Of a stretch of 64,000 bases of DNA, positions 49,045-58,500 are shown in pieces (the stretch's first letter is position 1; each line of letters opens with the position of its first letter). Made by a program: the position numbers and the translations under genes. The stretch is from Streptomyces coacervatus. Lineage in GTDB: Bacteria > Actinomycetota > Actinomycetes > Streptomycetales > Streptomycetaceae. The notes below the pieces were generated by a model. The model was not told the DNA's origin, ran no database searches, and saw only the letters and a list, made by a program, of their open reading frames with translations. The DNA lies in assembly GCF_029223485.1 (NCBI RefSeq), contig NZ_JARHTP010000003.1, forward strand, positions 682,001 through 746,000, in the 5' to 3' direction.

Positions 49045-49905
49045 TCAGGGCTGGGGTTCCTCGAGCTTGACGGCGGCAGAGTCTGCGCCTCGCTGTTCGG
49101 CCTGTGCTGCGGCGAAGGGCCCGTGGTCCTCCACGACCTCCCCGTCCACGACTTGGCTGGACGGCGTCGCCAACTCCAAGCCGGCGAGGTGCTTCTTGAG
49201 CCTCCTGGCCATGGGGCGGTACGTCGCAAAGGTGAGCGTGCCGGAGACAACGGCTCCAACGACGGGGATGGCCTTCGAGACGCTCTTCGCGAAGGTCTGC
49301 TTTGTCATCTCGACGCCGAGGTAGCCCGCGACCTTCTTCACTATGGGATAGATGAGGCCTTGGGTGAGTGCCTTCTGAGGCAACTTCTTGGCGACCTGCT
49401 CCGACATCATCCCCGCGACCTTCCCCACCGCGGCGTTCGCCGACTGGGCGCCGAACATCACGCCGAAGAACAGCGTGAGCACCCCCATGGTCGCGTCATC
49501 GACGTCATCGCCGTCGTCGGAGAACAGATCCGGCCAGCTGTAGAGGTACGCGAGCTTCTGCGCGATACGCACCATGTGGCCGAAGTACTGGGCCAGGTCG
49601 GCGGGCACAGTAGCGGGAAGGGCGAGGACACCGGGTATTCCAGCAGCGGCGGAGAGAGCGCTGACCTTGCCGGTTTCGAGGCGGATGGAGTCGTTGGCGA
49701 GTTTGTCGAGAATCTCGACGGGAATGCCGGCCACAGCGGGCGACTCCTCAACCGCCCTTCGGATGTCGTCCTCGGAGCAGTGACGAGCCAGCGCACTTCG
49801 GAGGTAGGCCTCCCTGTTGATACGCACACCCGGAAGCTTTGCTGCGCTCACGAGCACTGCGGAGAAGCGCGACTCGGGGTTCTCGTTCACTTTGCCCGGT
49901 TTCAT
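49045..49905 (-). CDS. EcsC-like protein
   Basis: A 286-residue protein. The middle part has PADLAQYFGHMVRIAQKLAYLYS and a later VPVVGAVVSGTLTFATYRPMA, which resemble the EcsC family: hydrophobic helices with a conserved start before Gly-rich turns. The segments from about 80-110, 140-170 and 215-240 are hydrophobic enough to associate with a membrane. The acidic tail is variable. EcsC family roles are poorly defined. No ribosome site is evident at ATG 49905. It sits alone between convergent DUF6879 and the DUF397 gene. Confidence 0.55.
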   Translation of the reverse strand: MKPGKVNENPESRFSAVLVSAAKLPGVRINREAYLRSALARHCSEDDIRRAVEESPAVAGIPVEILDKLANDSIRLETGKVSALSAAAGIPGVLALPATVPADLAQYFGHMVRIAQKLAYLYSWPDLFSDDGDDVDDATMGVLTLFFGVMFGAQSANAAVGKVAGMMSEQVAKKLPQKALTQGLIYPIVKKVAGYLGVEMTKQTFAKSVSKAIPVVGAVVSGTLTFATYRPMARRLKKHLAGLELATPSSQVVDGEVVEDHGPFAAAQAEQRGADSAAVKLEEPQP

Positions 49906-50209
49906 AGCAGGAACTTACAGTAACTCCGCACTCCAAGAGCCGGGATTGTCAGGTCAGTTGAGGGGTCGTTATGTGAGTGGCGGTGGCGTGCGGGCTGGAT
50001 CCTTCACGTTGCCGATCGTCGCCCGGGAAGGCACCCCTGTCGCGAACCGGCCGTCTCTGGACGGACGTTGATTGTCGTGGCAGCCGGCGCATGCACGGCA
50101 CCGGCCAGGAAGGCGCGAGGACTGATGAAGGTGCTGCCGAGGTGGACACGCGCAGGGCCCTCGGCAAGCCCATGCCCACCGGAAGGCCCTGCTGTCGGTG
50201 CCGCCTCTG
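49906..50209. other. Intergenic stretch between DUF397 and EcsC-like genes
   Basis: About 300 bp. Short frames on both strands lack motifs. It should contain the EcsC-like promoter on the minus strand; nothing specific is visible. Confidence 0.35.
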
Positions 50210-50413
50210 TCAGGGTGCCGCGAACTCCACGAAGGCGGCCCACGCCGTGGGTTCTACGGCGAGCGCGGCGCGGGTTGTGTCCTTTGAGTCGCGGACGTGC
50301 ACCCTGGCAGGGCTGACGGCGACTTCGACGCATTCGCCACCGTTGCCAGCGCTGTAACTGCTCTTGAACCAGGCCAGTCCGTCCAGGCAGAGCCTGGCCC
50401 TATCCCCGCTCAT
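50210..50413 (-). CDS. DUF397 protein
   Basis: A 67-residue protein with the family signature: [18 protein letters not shown] followed by VHVRDSKD and a final [12 protein letters not shown]397 proteins are small partners encoded directly after Scr1-type XRE regulators in Streptomyces, some of which act as toxin-antitoxin-like or developmental switches (BldB/WhiJ-type pairs). Its ATG overlaps the stop of the XRE gene. Confidence 0.9.
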   Translation of the reverse strand: MSGDRARLCLDGLAWFKSSYSAGNGGECVEVAVSPARVHVRDSKDTTRAALAVEPTAWAAFVEFAAP

Positions 50414-51240
50414 CTCTCTCCCAACAGCTTCTCGATCAACGCAACTGATTCTGCCGGAGTGAGGGCCTGTGCGCGCAGAGTCCCGTACGTCCGTTCAAGC
50501 TCCCGGACCCTCTGGCGCTCCGTGTGCACACGGCTGTCGCCTTGCACCTCCGCGTAGGCGATCCTGCGCCCATCCTTCATCTCCATCAAGGTGAACGGCC
50601 CAGCCAATCCCGCATGTTCCTGACGGGAGAGCGGCATCACCTGGATCTCCACGTTCCGCTTCTCCGCGATCAGCATGAGGTGCTCCAACTGGCCTCGCCG
50701 AACCGTCTCTCCGCCGAGCGGACGCAGAAGCACAGCCTCCTCGATCACGAAGCTCAGATGCGGTGCAGGGCGTCGGGAGAAGATCCCCTGCCGTGCCAGC
50801 CGAGCGGCCAATCGCTGCTCAATGACCTCTTCGTCCAACTGCGGTCGCCACATGGCGAAGACCGCCCGCGCGTACTCCTCGGTCTGCAAGAGTCCTGGCA
50901 CCGCCTGGGTGGCGTACACGTGCAGTACAACCGCCTCGGCCTCCAACTTGGCCGCATCTCGAAAGAACGCCGGATACTGAGCCCGAGCCACCTCCTCCTT
51001 GCTCGCGCTCAACACCCCACCTGCCCCCAGCACTTCATCCGCCTGGTCGATGAACTTCGGCGGCGGAATACGTCTCGCCTGCTCGAACGACGCGATCGTC
51101 GAGGCCGAGTACCCAGTCAGCGACCCGAGCCTCGCGCGATCCATCCCCGCCCGCTCCCGGAACAGCTTCAACTGCCGCCCGAACACGTGGAGAATGCCCG
51201 CCCCGAACTCGTACTCCGGCTGCTGAACCTCGTCGTCCAC
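50410..51240 (-). CDS. XRE-family regulator with DUF5753 (Scr1/WhiJ-like) domain
   Basis: 276 residues from GTG 51240, chosen because GGGAGGAG precedes it; the frame is open further but would lengthen the N-terminus without homology. A helix-turn-helix (about residues 20-75, [22 protein letters not shown]) is followed by the DUF5753 domain ([16 protein letters not shown] and a [20 protein letters not shown] segment). It probably represses its own operon and is controlled with the downstream DUF397 protein. The RsbW-like ATPase gene diverges from it, which is a classic arrangement. Confidence 0.9.
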   Translation of the reverse strand: MDDEVQQPEYEFGAGILHVFGRQLKLFRERAGMDRARLGSLTGYSASTIASFEQARRIPPPKFIDQADEVLGAGGVLSASKEEVARAQYPAFFRDAAKLEAEAVVLHVYATQAVPGLLQTEEYARAVFAMWRPQLDEEVIEQRLAARLARQGIFSRRPAPHLSFVIEEAVLLRPLGGETVRRGQLEHLMLIAEKRNVEIQVMPLSRQEHAGLAGPFTLMEMKDGRRIAYAEVQGDSRVHTERQRVRELERTYGTLRAQALTPAESVALIEKLLGER

Positions 51241-51415
51241 GCCGCAGCTCCTCCCGTACGACCATCCAGTCACCGGACTCCGCCCGCCCAACGCGCAGCG
51301 CGAGAACCGGTCACGCCCGACACCGCGTACAAGCGCACTGCCGACGCGTACAGCCCGCACTCGTCAGCGCATCGCTCCTGGTCAACGCTACGCAGAGTCG
51401 GTGACCGTTGACCCC

Positions 51416-52030
51416 ATGAAGTCAGCAACTCCCCCGAACGGGCATATGCCACAACGTCCCGCACCCGAACGCGAGTTCACCATGCGCTTCACCTCCACCC
51501 CACGCGGTGCCCGCCTCGCCCGCCGACTCGTATCGCACCGCCTGAACGACTGGGGCCACCCGTACGCGACCCCGGTCAACGAGACACTCACCCTCATCAC
51601 GGCGGAACTCAGCGCCAACGCCGTACGACATGGCCACGTCCCCGGCCGGGACTTCCACTTGCAACTCTCCCTGGCCGAGGGCACCTTCCGCATCGAGGTG
51701 ACTGACACCCGCGCCGAGAAACAGCCCCCGTCCACTCCCCCGGCACCCGACTCGGCATCCGAGTCCGGCCGCGGCCTCCACCTCGTCGCCGCCCTCGCGC
51801 ACGACTGGGGCGTCACTCCTCGCCCGGCCGCTCCCGGCAAAACGGTATGGGCGGAGCTTCGGGTACCGACCGGAGGCCGTCCGCACACGCACCCGGCGGC
51901 CCCTCGTCCGACCGACTCGGTATCGGCGCACGGGCACAACACCGAGTCGTTTCCGGCTACTTCTTTACAGCGGCGCGACGGCCTCGCGTTGCGGCCGGGG
52001 GCTGCCAGTTACGGAGATCGTCGTCCGTGA
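51416..52030 (+). CDS. RsbW/SpoIIAB-like ATP-binding (anti-sigma-type) protein
   Basis: 204 residues from ATG 51416 (GTG 51401 is an alternative). It has the GHKL fold motifs of actinobacterial histidine-kinase-like regulators: an N-box LITAELSANAVRHG near residue 60, then FRIEVTDTR and SGRGLHLVAALAHDWGV. The G1/G2 boxes are intact. Such proteins sequester sigma factors or modulate XRE/DUF397 pairs, to which it is divergent here. Its last 74 bases overlap the convergent pglX 3' end, so its proline-rich tail may be variable. Confidence 0.8.
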   Translation: MKSATPPNGHMPQRPAPEREFTMRFTSTPRGARLARRLVSHRLNDWGHPYATPVNETLTLITAELSANAVRHGHVPGRDFHLQLSLAEGTFRIEVTDTRAEKQPPSTPPAPDSASESGRGLHLVAALAHDWGVTPRPAAPGKTVWAELRVPTGGRPHTHPAAPRPTDSVSAHGHNTESFPATSLQRRDGLALRPGAASYGDRRP

Positions 52031-55000
52031 GTCCGTGCTCGCCCTGCTTCTGTTGACGGTAACCAGCGAAGAAGTCCGCCGGGGAACCGCTGTAGAGCAT
52101 GTCGAACTCGTTGTGCCACTGGGACAGCCACGGCTGGAGTTCCAGCAAACCGGCGAGGAACGGCGTGATCTCCTCGGTGGACAGCGCGGTGTTGGTGAAG
52201 TACGTGGCAAGAGCCTGCGCCTGCTCCCGGTGGTCCCAGCCGGCCCACCCGTACAGCTCGGGGGTGGCAGCGTTGGTCTGCCCGTAGGAGACGAACCGCT
52301 CCTTGGGCACGTCGAGCTTGCCGCGTGCCTTCCAGTAGGAAGCGCGGAGGAAGTCGGCCGAGGTGTACTTCGGCGGCACGGGGATGGAGTCTCGGATCTT
52401 CCGCTTGGCAGGTTCGTCCGGGGCGGCGTCCTCCTTGCGCTGTAGGTCCCACACCTCTTCCCAGTCGACACGCTTCTTCATGCCCGACGGCTTGTACCGC
52501 AGGGCGGAGAGGAACGGCACGTGCTCGTCGGTGATCAGCTCGGCGACGACCTTCGCGAGTTCCGTGCGGGGCGCGTAGAGCTTGGCGACGGAAACGAAGC
52601 CTTCGTCGCGCGAGAGCGCGTCGGTAAGTCGGGCCAGGGTGAGGATGATGGGCTGACCGTTTTCGTCGAACCAGTGGGCGCGGTCCTCCATCCGGTCGAG
52701 CAGCCAGGAGCGCAGGGCCTTCTCCTGGAGCGCGCCCCAACCTTCTGTAACCCAGCGGCGCTTGTATTCGGGGCGCTCGATCATGCCGATGGCGCGGTTC
52801 GACTCAATGGCGTCGATGCGTTTCTGGACGACCTCGCGGTAGGGGGCGGGCCAGTGGGTTGGGATCTCCGTGATGGGGGTGGAGTTGTGCCGCTTGAACC
52901 ACTCGTCGCTGGCCTCGCCTGCGGCTACGCGGCGGGCCAGGACGATTTCGAAGGCGCGCTCGCCCAAAGCAAGTTCGGGGATGTTGGGATCGTCGGGGTC
53001 ATTGGAGACGCGGAGGTCTTCGAGGTGGAGGTTGTAGAGGGAGTAGACCTGCCAGTCCAGTTCCTCCTGAAGGGCCATCATGCGGGCACGGGTGGTCTCC
53101 CACTCCTTGCGCGCCTCACGGACGGTAGCGGCTGTGAGGGTGGCGCCTTCGGGCACGGCGGAGAGGCTGGTCGCGGAGAGTCGCTGGACAAGGGAGTCGA
53201 GGGCGGTAGCGAAGGCGACAGGGTAAGCGCTAGGGATCGGGAACTCTAGAAGCTTGGTTCCCGTAAATTCATAGCTCCAGGACCAGGGCTGATCCGACTG
53301 ACCACCGCCAGATTCAGGGCTTCCCCCCTTTGGATAGCTAACCATTTTAAGCCAAAATCCGGCGGTAGAACTATTGAGCAATCCAACTAGCCGCAGATGC
53401 TCCTCTTCAGTTGCTCCTTCCCGCAGCTTGATAACTGGTGCAGTTTGCTTGAATACCTTCCCGCCCCGATCCAATGAGAAGTGATTGTGTGTAGCCACAA
53501 AGGGGAAGGTAATTGACAGCGGTGTCCGATAAGCCGAGGAAGTGTACTGCATATAGTCCCACCACTGGAGACCGGCAGCCGCCATGTCCCCCTGGAAGGT
53601 CCGCCGCGCTTGCAGTACCCGACGATAAGGCCAGAGATCCACCGCAAGATCACCTACCTGCAATTCCTGCGCGTAGGGAAACCAGATTGCCTCTTCAGGG
53701 GAGGCGTCCCAATCACGCACCACTTCGCCGACCATCAGAGGACGTAGACCTGCGCGGTTAGCAACTACCCGATAGCCGCTGCGCAGTGGCCTAATGTACG
53801 CCTCATCAGCACTCGCGCGGATGGCGCGACCGATGGGTGGCTCAACAGCCGTCTTCATCGTTTGCACGCGGGCTTGCTCAAGCCTTTCAACCATCTCCAA
53901 GCCGCCATCAGCCAGGATCCATGGCTGCTTCGCAAAGTAGCGTCGCCGCTCCAAATCATCGACGGATACCCACTGACTTACGGTTCCCGGCTCGTCGATC
54001 TGATCTTCAATGGCGCTCCATACGAACCCGTCTTTTCCGTCTTTCGGCGCAGACGGCTCACCCTGAACACTTCGAATCGTGCGGATAGTCCGCGAACGCC
54101 CACTTCCCTCACGCCGCCTGCCGACAAGGATCACGGTGGGCGTCCCATGGCCTGGAATATAGGCGCCAGAAGTGTCGATGACCTCCGTGAGTTCGACTTG
54201 ATCACGGAAGTAGTTCTCGATCAGACGGGTTCCAAATTCTCGCTTAGTGAAAGAGTTGGCCGTGATCTGTCCGACCAAACCATATCCACATCCCTCACCA
54301 TCCCCCCTCTTGGCCAATTCGAAGAATCTCTGAGCGAACGGTACCGAGAGTGCATAGGTTCCACCGCACGCGTCATACAGCTCTCGATACAAATCGTTCA
54401 GCTTCTTGTCCTTCACCGTGATATACGGCGGATTCCCCACGACCACGTGATAGCGCCCCTGCTGCAAGATCCCCGGATGCTCGTGAACGTCCTCCGTGGC
54501 GTAAGTGAACGAAGCCAGCGGGTCGTCTACGCCGTCCTCATCGCCCCCCAGTGTCAGTTCCAACTGCCGAGCCTTGATGAGTGAGTCACCGACCGCCAGA
54601 TGAATCGGCCACTCGTACTTCGCTGCCTCAGCCATCGTCCGTACGCCGCTCGCCGCCATCGCCGCAACCAGCAATCGGAAGCGTGCAATGGCCACTGCGA
54701 ACGGATTCACGTCGACACCGTGTACCGAGTCCAGAGCGGCTTTCACACGCTCGTGTGTGTCCTTACCTGGCTGACCCTCCGCCCACAGCCGCACGAGCCG
54801 CCAGAACGCCCCCAACACAAAGTGCCCCGACCCACATGTAGGGTCGATCATCTTCAGTTCCTCGTACCCAAACTCCCGCACCGCAGGATTCATCGTCCGG
54901 TCGAGGATGAACTCCTCCACAAACTCCGGCGTCTGGAGCAGCGCGTACGTCTTCCGCGCGGCCTCGCTCAGGTCCTGGTACAGGTCTCCCAGGAACCGCG

Positions 55001-55562
55001 TGTCCCACCCCTCCGTACCGTCCTCGTTCAGCGGATCGGTGAAGTCGTGGACCAGGACCCCCGCCTCATCCCTCCCCCGCCAGTACTCGACCAACTCCCG
55101 CGCACCGTCATGCGAAAGCGGAATCTGGTACAGCGGGTTGTGCCGCTTGTCGAAAAGCAGCCGACCCGCCTGCCCCCGCCCCAGTTCCTCGAACGCCTTC
55201 TCCAGCCACCCCCGGTACGTCGGATCCTCGTCCGACTCCACATACGCGTCGTACCGAGACTCCGCCAGCTCCCGCCGGTCACCGTCCGGCCCCGTCAGGT
55301 ACGGCTCCGGGATCAGCCGGTTGTCCTCGCAGAACCGTACAAAGACACTCCCCAGCACCCATGCCACCGCGACCTGCGTGACCCGCTCGTCCAACCACGA
55401 GGTCCACGTCGCCGCCGTACGCCCCAGCTTGCGCGCTTGGTCGTACTCGGCTCTCAGTCGCGCACCGACATCCCCCAGCGCCTTCACCTGGCGCCCAAGG
55501 TCGGTCTCGACCGCCTTGACCTGCTGCTTCAGGTCGTCCAACAGAGCCTTGCGGTCGATCAC
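51957..55562 (-). CDS. pglX: PglX, adenine-specific DNA methyltransferase of BREX type 2
   Basis: 1201 residues from GTG 55562 (GGGAGA six bases upstream), overlapping the pglW stop (GTGA). The SAM-binding motif DPTCGSGHFVLGAF lies near residue 237 and the catalytic NPPY near 376, both typical of N6-adenine methyltransferases of the type IIG/PglX class. The long C-terminal half is the target-recognition and BREX-specific region. PglX marks host DNA and, in S. coelicolor, is toxic unless balanced by PglZ. The stretch around 53.2-54.5 kb (central part) is lower in GC, consistent with diversifying target-recognition sequence. Confidence 0.9.
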   Translation of the reverse strand: MIDRKALLDDLKQQVKAVETDLGRQVKALGDVGARLRAEYDQARKLGRTAATWTSWLDERVTQVAVAWVLGSVFVRFCEDNRLIPEPYLTGPDGDRRELAESRYDAYVESDEDPTYRGWLEKAFEELGRGQAGRLLFDKRHNPLYQIPLSHDGARELVEYWRGRDEAGVLVHDFTDPLNEDGTEGWDTRFLGDLYQDLSEAARKTYALLQTPEFVEEFILDRTMNPAVREFGYEELKMIDPTCGSGHFVLGAFWRLVRLWAEGQPGKDTHERVKAALDSVHGVDVNPFAVAIARFRLLVAAMAASGVRTMAEAAKYEWPIHLAVGDSLIKARQLELTLGGDEDGVDDPLASFTYATEDVHEHPGILQQGRYHVVVGNPPYITVKDKKLNDLYRELYDACGGTYALSVPFAQRFFELAKRGDGEGCGYGLVGQITANSFTKREFGTRLIENYFRDQVELTEVIDTSGAYIPGHGTPTVILVGRRREGSGRSRTIRTIRSVQGEPSAPKDGKDGFVWSAIEDQIDEPGTVSQWVSVDDLERRRYFAKQPWILADGGLEMVERLEQARVQTMKTAVEPPIGRAIRASADEAYIRPLRSGYRVVANRAGLRPLMVGEVVRDWDASPEEAIWFPYAQELQVGDLAVDLWPYRRVLQARRTFQGDMAAAGLQWWDYMQYTSSAYRTPLSITFPFVATHNHFSLDRGGKVFKQTAPVIKLREGATEEEHLRLVGLLNSSTAGFWLKMVSYPKGGSPESGGGQSDQPWSWSYEFTGTKLLEFPIPSAYPVAFATALDSLVQRLSATSLSAVPEGATLTAATVREARKEWETTRARMMALQEELDWQVYSLYNLHLEDLRVSNDPDDPNIPELALGERAFEIVLARRVAAGEASDEWFKRHNSTPITEIPTHWPAPYREVVQKRIDAIESNRAIGMIERPEYKRRWVTEGWGALQEKALRSWLLDRMEDRAHWFDENGQPIILTLARLTDALSRDEGFVSVAKLYAPRTELAKVVAELITDEHVPFLSALRYKPSGMKKRVDWEEVWDLQRKEDAAPDEPAKRKIRDSIPVPPKYTSADFLRASYWKARGKLDVPKERFVSYGQTNAATPELYGWAGWDHREQAQALATYFTNTALSTEEITPFLAGLLELQPWLSQWHNEFDMLYSGSPADFFAGYRQQKQGEHGLTDDDLRNWQPPAATRGRRAAVKK

Positions 55563-58500
55563 TTGACGTCTCCCTCGACACCACTGGCACTAGCCACAAC
55601 CTCGCCGGAGCCACGATGGGCGTTGCCCACCCACGTGTCCGGAAGCTGAATCCACTCCCCCAGGCCGGCCTGGTACGGCACAGCCACCTGCCCGAGCCGG
55701 GGCTCACGCGAGGGGTCGGCCTGCGGGACCAGGAGCCACAGCCCCCGCCCGCCCCTCCGGGCCGCCGACGCCAGCCGGTCCAGGACGCCCATCGCGTCGT
55801 AGCGCGCGAACACCCCGGCCTCCGTCAGCAGAACAGGACCAACAGAACCGGCCCCGCCGCCGTTACCCAGCAGCTCCGCTATCCGGGGTTCCACCGCGCC
55901 CCACGCCGTCCGCGTGTACTCCGCGAACCGCACCGCACCCCTCGAACCCGGCTCGGCGGCATCCGCCTTGAGCAAGGTCTCCCAAGTCGGCTTGGTACCC
56001 GGCGTGACCTGCGCGTGCAGGGCCTCCAGGAACAGCTCCGTCACCGACACCGAATCCGTGCCCAGCCGCCCAGCGCCGAGCTCCCGCACCGCGTCCCGCA
56101 CCAGCTGCTGCCGTACGGTCAGCACCCGGTACCCGTCCCGGCGGGCCGACGCCAGCAGCCGTTCCTCCGCGCGCACCGCACCCGCGAGCTGCGGGTCGTC
56201 GGCGTACCGCGTCACCGCACCCGTACGCGTCGATTGCCGCCACGCACCCGTCGTCAAGTAGCTCGACGCGTCGTCCACCCGCGTCGGCAAGTAGCGCAGC
56301 ACGCCCTCGCGTTCGTGCATGTTGAGCGACAGTTCGAAGCCGGCGTCGCGCAACGCCTTGGTGAGCGGGCCGCCCGTCGGCAGTTCGTGGTGCGTGCCGC
56401 CACGCCCGTCAGGTACGACCATCTCCGGGAAGCGAGCCCGGACCCGCTCGTGCACGGCCTCGCCGGTCAGACCCGGTTGTTGCCCCTCCGGCATACCCGG
56501 GATCCAGCGGACGAGCCCGGCCTGGGTGAGGCGCAACGCCCGTACCAGCGACAGGTCCCGCGGGTAGATCTCCAGACGCGGAGTGGCTGCGGCGTTCACG
56601 GACGCCGCAGCCGCCAGCTCCACCATGCGCCGCTCGTCCCAGTCCACCGCACCCGGCGGCACTGTCAGCGCGCCCAGCTCGGCCAGCACGGTCGCCGCCG
56701 TCGGCAGTGTGTCCAGCCTGGCGAGCCGGTCGGCCGTCTTGCCGAGACGGGTCGCGTACTCCAGCAGGCCAGGCGCAGTCGGGGTGTCCGGGCCGTCGTT
56801 CTCCCGTACGTCGAGGGCGAGCAGGCCGGCGCCCAGGGACTCGTCCGTCGCCTTGCGGTTCGGCTGGTGCTGGAACTCGGCTTCCTGCGGCAGCAGTTGT
56901 TCGACCTCGACCACGGCCCGTACGGCCGCCAGCGCCATCGCGCGCCGCTGCTCGCGCCCCGCGAGATGGGTGCCGCGCCGGACCGCCAAGGCGTCCGCGA
57001 TCTCCACCGCCGAGGCGACCCGGCCCATGCTCACCAGCAGGTCGATGATCTCCTCGCGCAGTGCCTGGACGGCAGGCTCCGCCTTCCAGCGCTTGCGCTC
57101 GTCCTTGAGCATCTGCGGGATACGGCCGTGGCTCAGCCCAAGCCCCTCCGCAACATCCTTCTGCTTCGGCCAGACGCCGATGTCCGGCAGGACCCCGTGC
57201 TCGTCGGGCAGGCGCAGCAACAGCCGTACCATCTCCGCCTTGTTGCGGTTGGAGCCGTTGTTGTTGACGGCGGGCACGAAGACGGTGGCGAGGGTGTCGA
57301 GGCTGACGGAGCGCAGCGTGCGAGGGGACAGCATGCCTGCCGACTCGCCCGTCGCGAGCTGGCCGACGACGGCCGACTCGGCAGCCGTCAGCTGCTCCAG
57401 CTCTTCCTTGGCCTCCGCCCGCCCCTTCGGCGTCAGCGGCGAGACAGGGATCTCGCGCAGCCGCTCGCCCCACTCGCGCTGCCGCTGCTGGACCTCGTTG
57501 CGGGTCTTGGCGCCCAGCCCAGGGGCGTTGACCAGCTTGCGGCGGCTGTAGTCGAGCAGCTCGCCGACCGTCGTAATGCCCAAGCCGTACAGGAACGACT
57601 GGGCGGCGGGCGTAAGCCCGGAGACCGTCAGCGGAGTGTCCCGCGTGACCTCCGCGGCCAGCCGGTCGCGCTGCTGCTCGGCGGTCTCCGGCTCGGCGTC
57701 CGCGATCGCCACCGCGGCAGCGCCCTCGGCGGGTGTTCCCTCCCCCGTGGTCGCGGCGGCCGGGTGGCGGGAACGGTGGCTGGACGGGACGGACTGGGAG
57801 GCGTCGAGGAAGACCTTGCGCCAGGCGTCCCGCATCGGCTTCAGCTCGGGGAACCGCTTGCCCGCGTCGCGGTGTAGGGCCTTCTGGAAGAAGGCGACGA
57901 GTCCGTCCCGTACGGCCGGGTCGAAAGCCTCGGCCGCGATGGTCGGGTACGGCCACTCCTTCGCGTCGGTCATGCGCGGCAGCAGGCTGCCGTCGCCCCA
58001 CTTGGGCAGCTCGCCGGAGGCCATCTGGTGCAGGGTGACGGCGACGGCGTACCGCTCGGCGTGCGAGTCGTACGAGCCGCGGGTGATGACGTCGACGAAG
58101 GGGTCGAGGTAGCCGTCGGTGCCCGCGTTGATGCTCTTCGCCGGGTAGCCGGCGAGGGAGAAGTCGATGAGGACGAGTTCGCGGGTGCGGTTGGGGCGGA
58201 TGCGGATGGCGATGTTGTCGGGCTTGATGTCGCGGTGCCAGACGCCCTCGCCCTCCAGGAAGTCGACGGCTCCGAAGAGGTAGTCGCCGTACGCCTCCAG
58301 CTGGTCGACCTGGAGGCGGCCGTTCTCGCGGAGCTGGCGGGAGACGGTCTCCTCACGGCGGCGCGGGCGTGCGCCGCCCTCGGTGCCCTGTCCGTTGTCG
58401 TCGCGCTCGTCGCCGACGTACTCCAGTGCCAGGACGGTACGGCCGCCGATGTGCAGCGGCTCGGGTTCGACGAGGCGGATGATGCCGGAGTGGGGGCGCA

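Noticed and set aside
50004..50357. Overlapping short frames around the DUF397 gene
   Set aside because: Arg/Pro-rich shadows; the minus-strand DUF397 frame explains the region.
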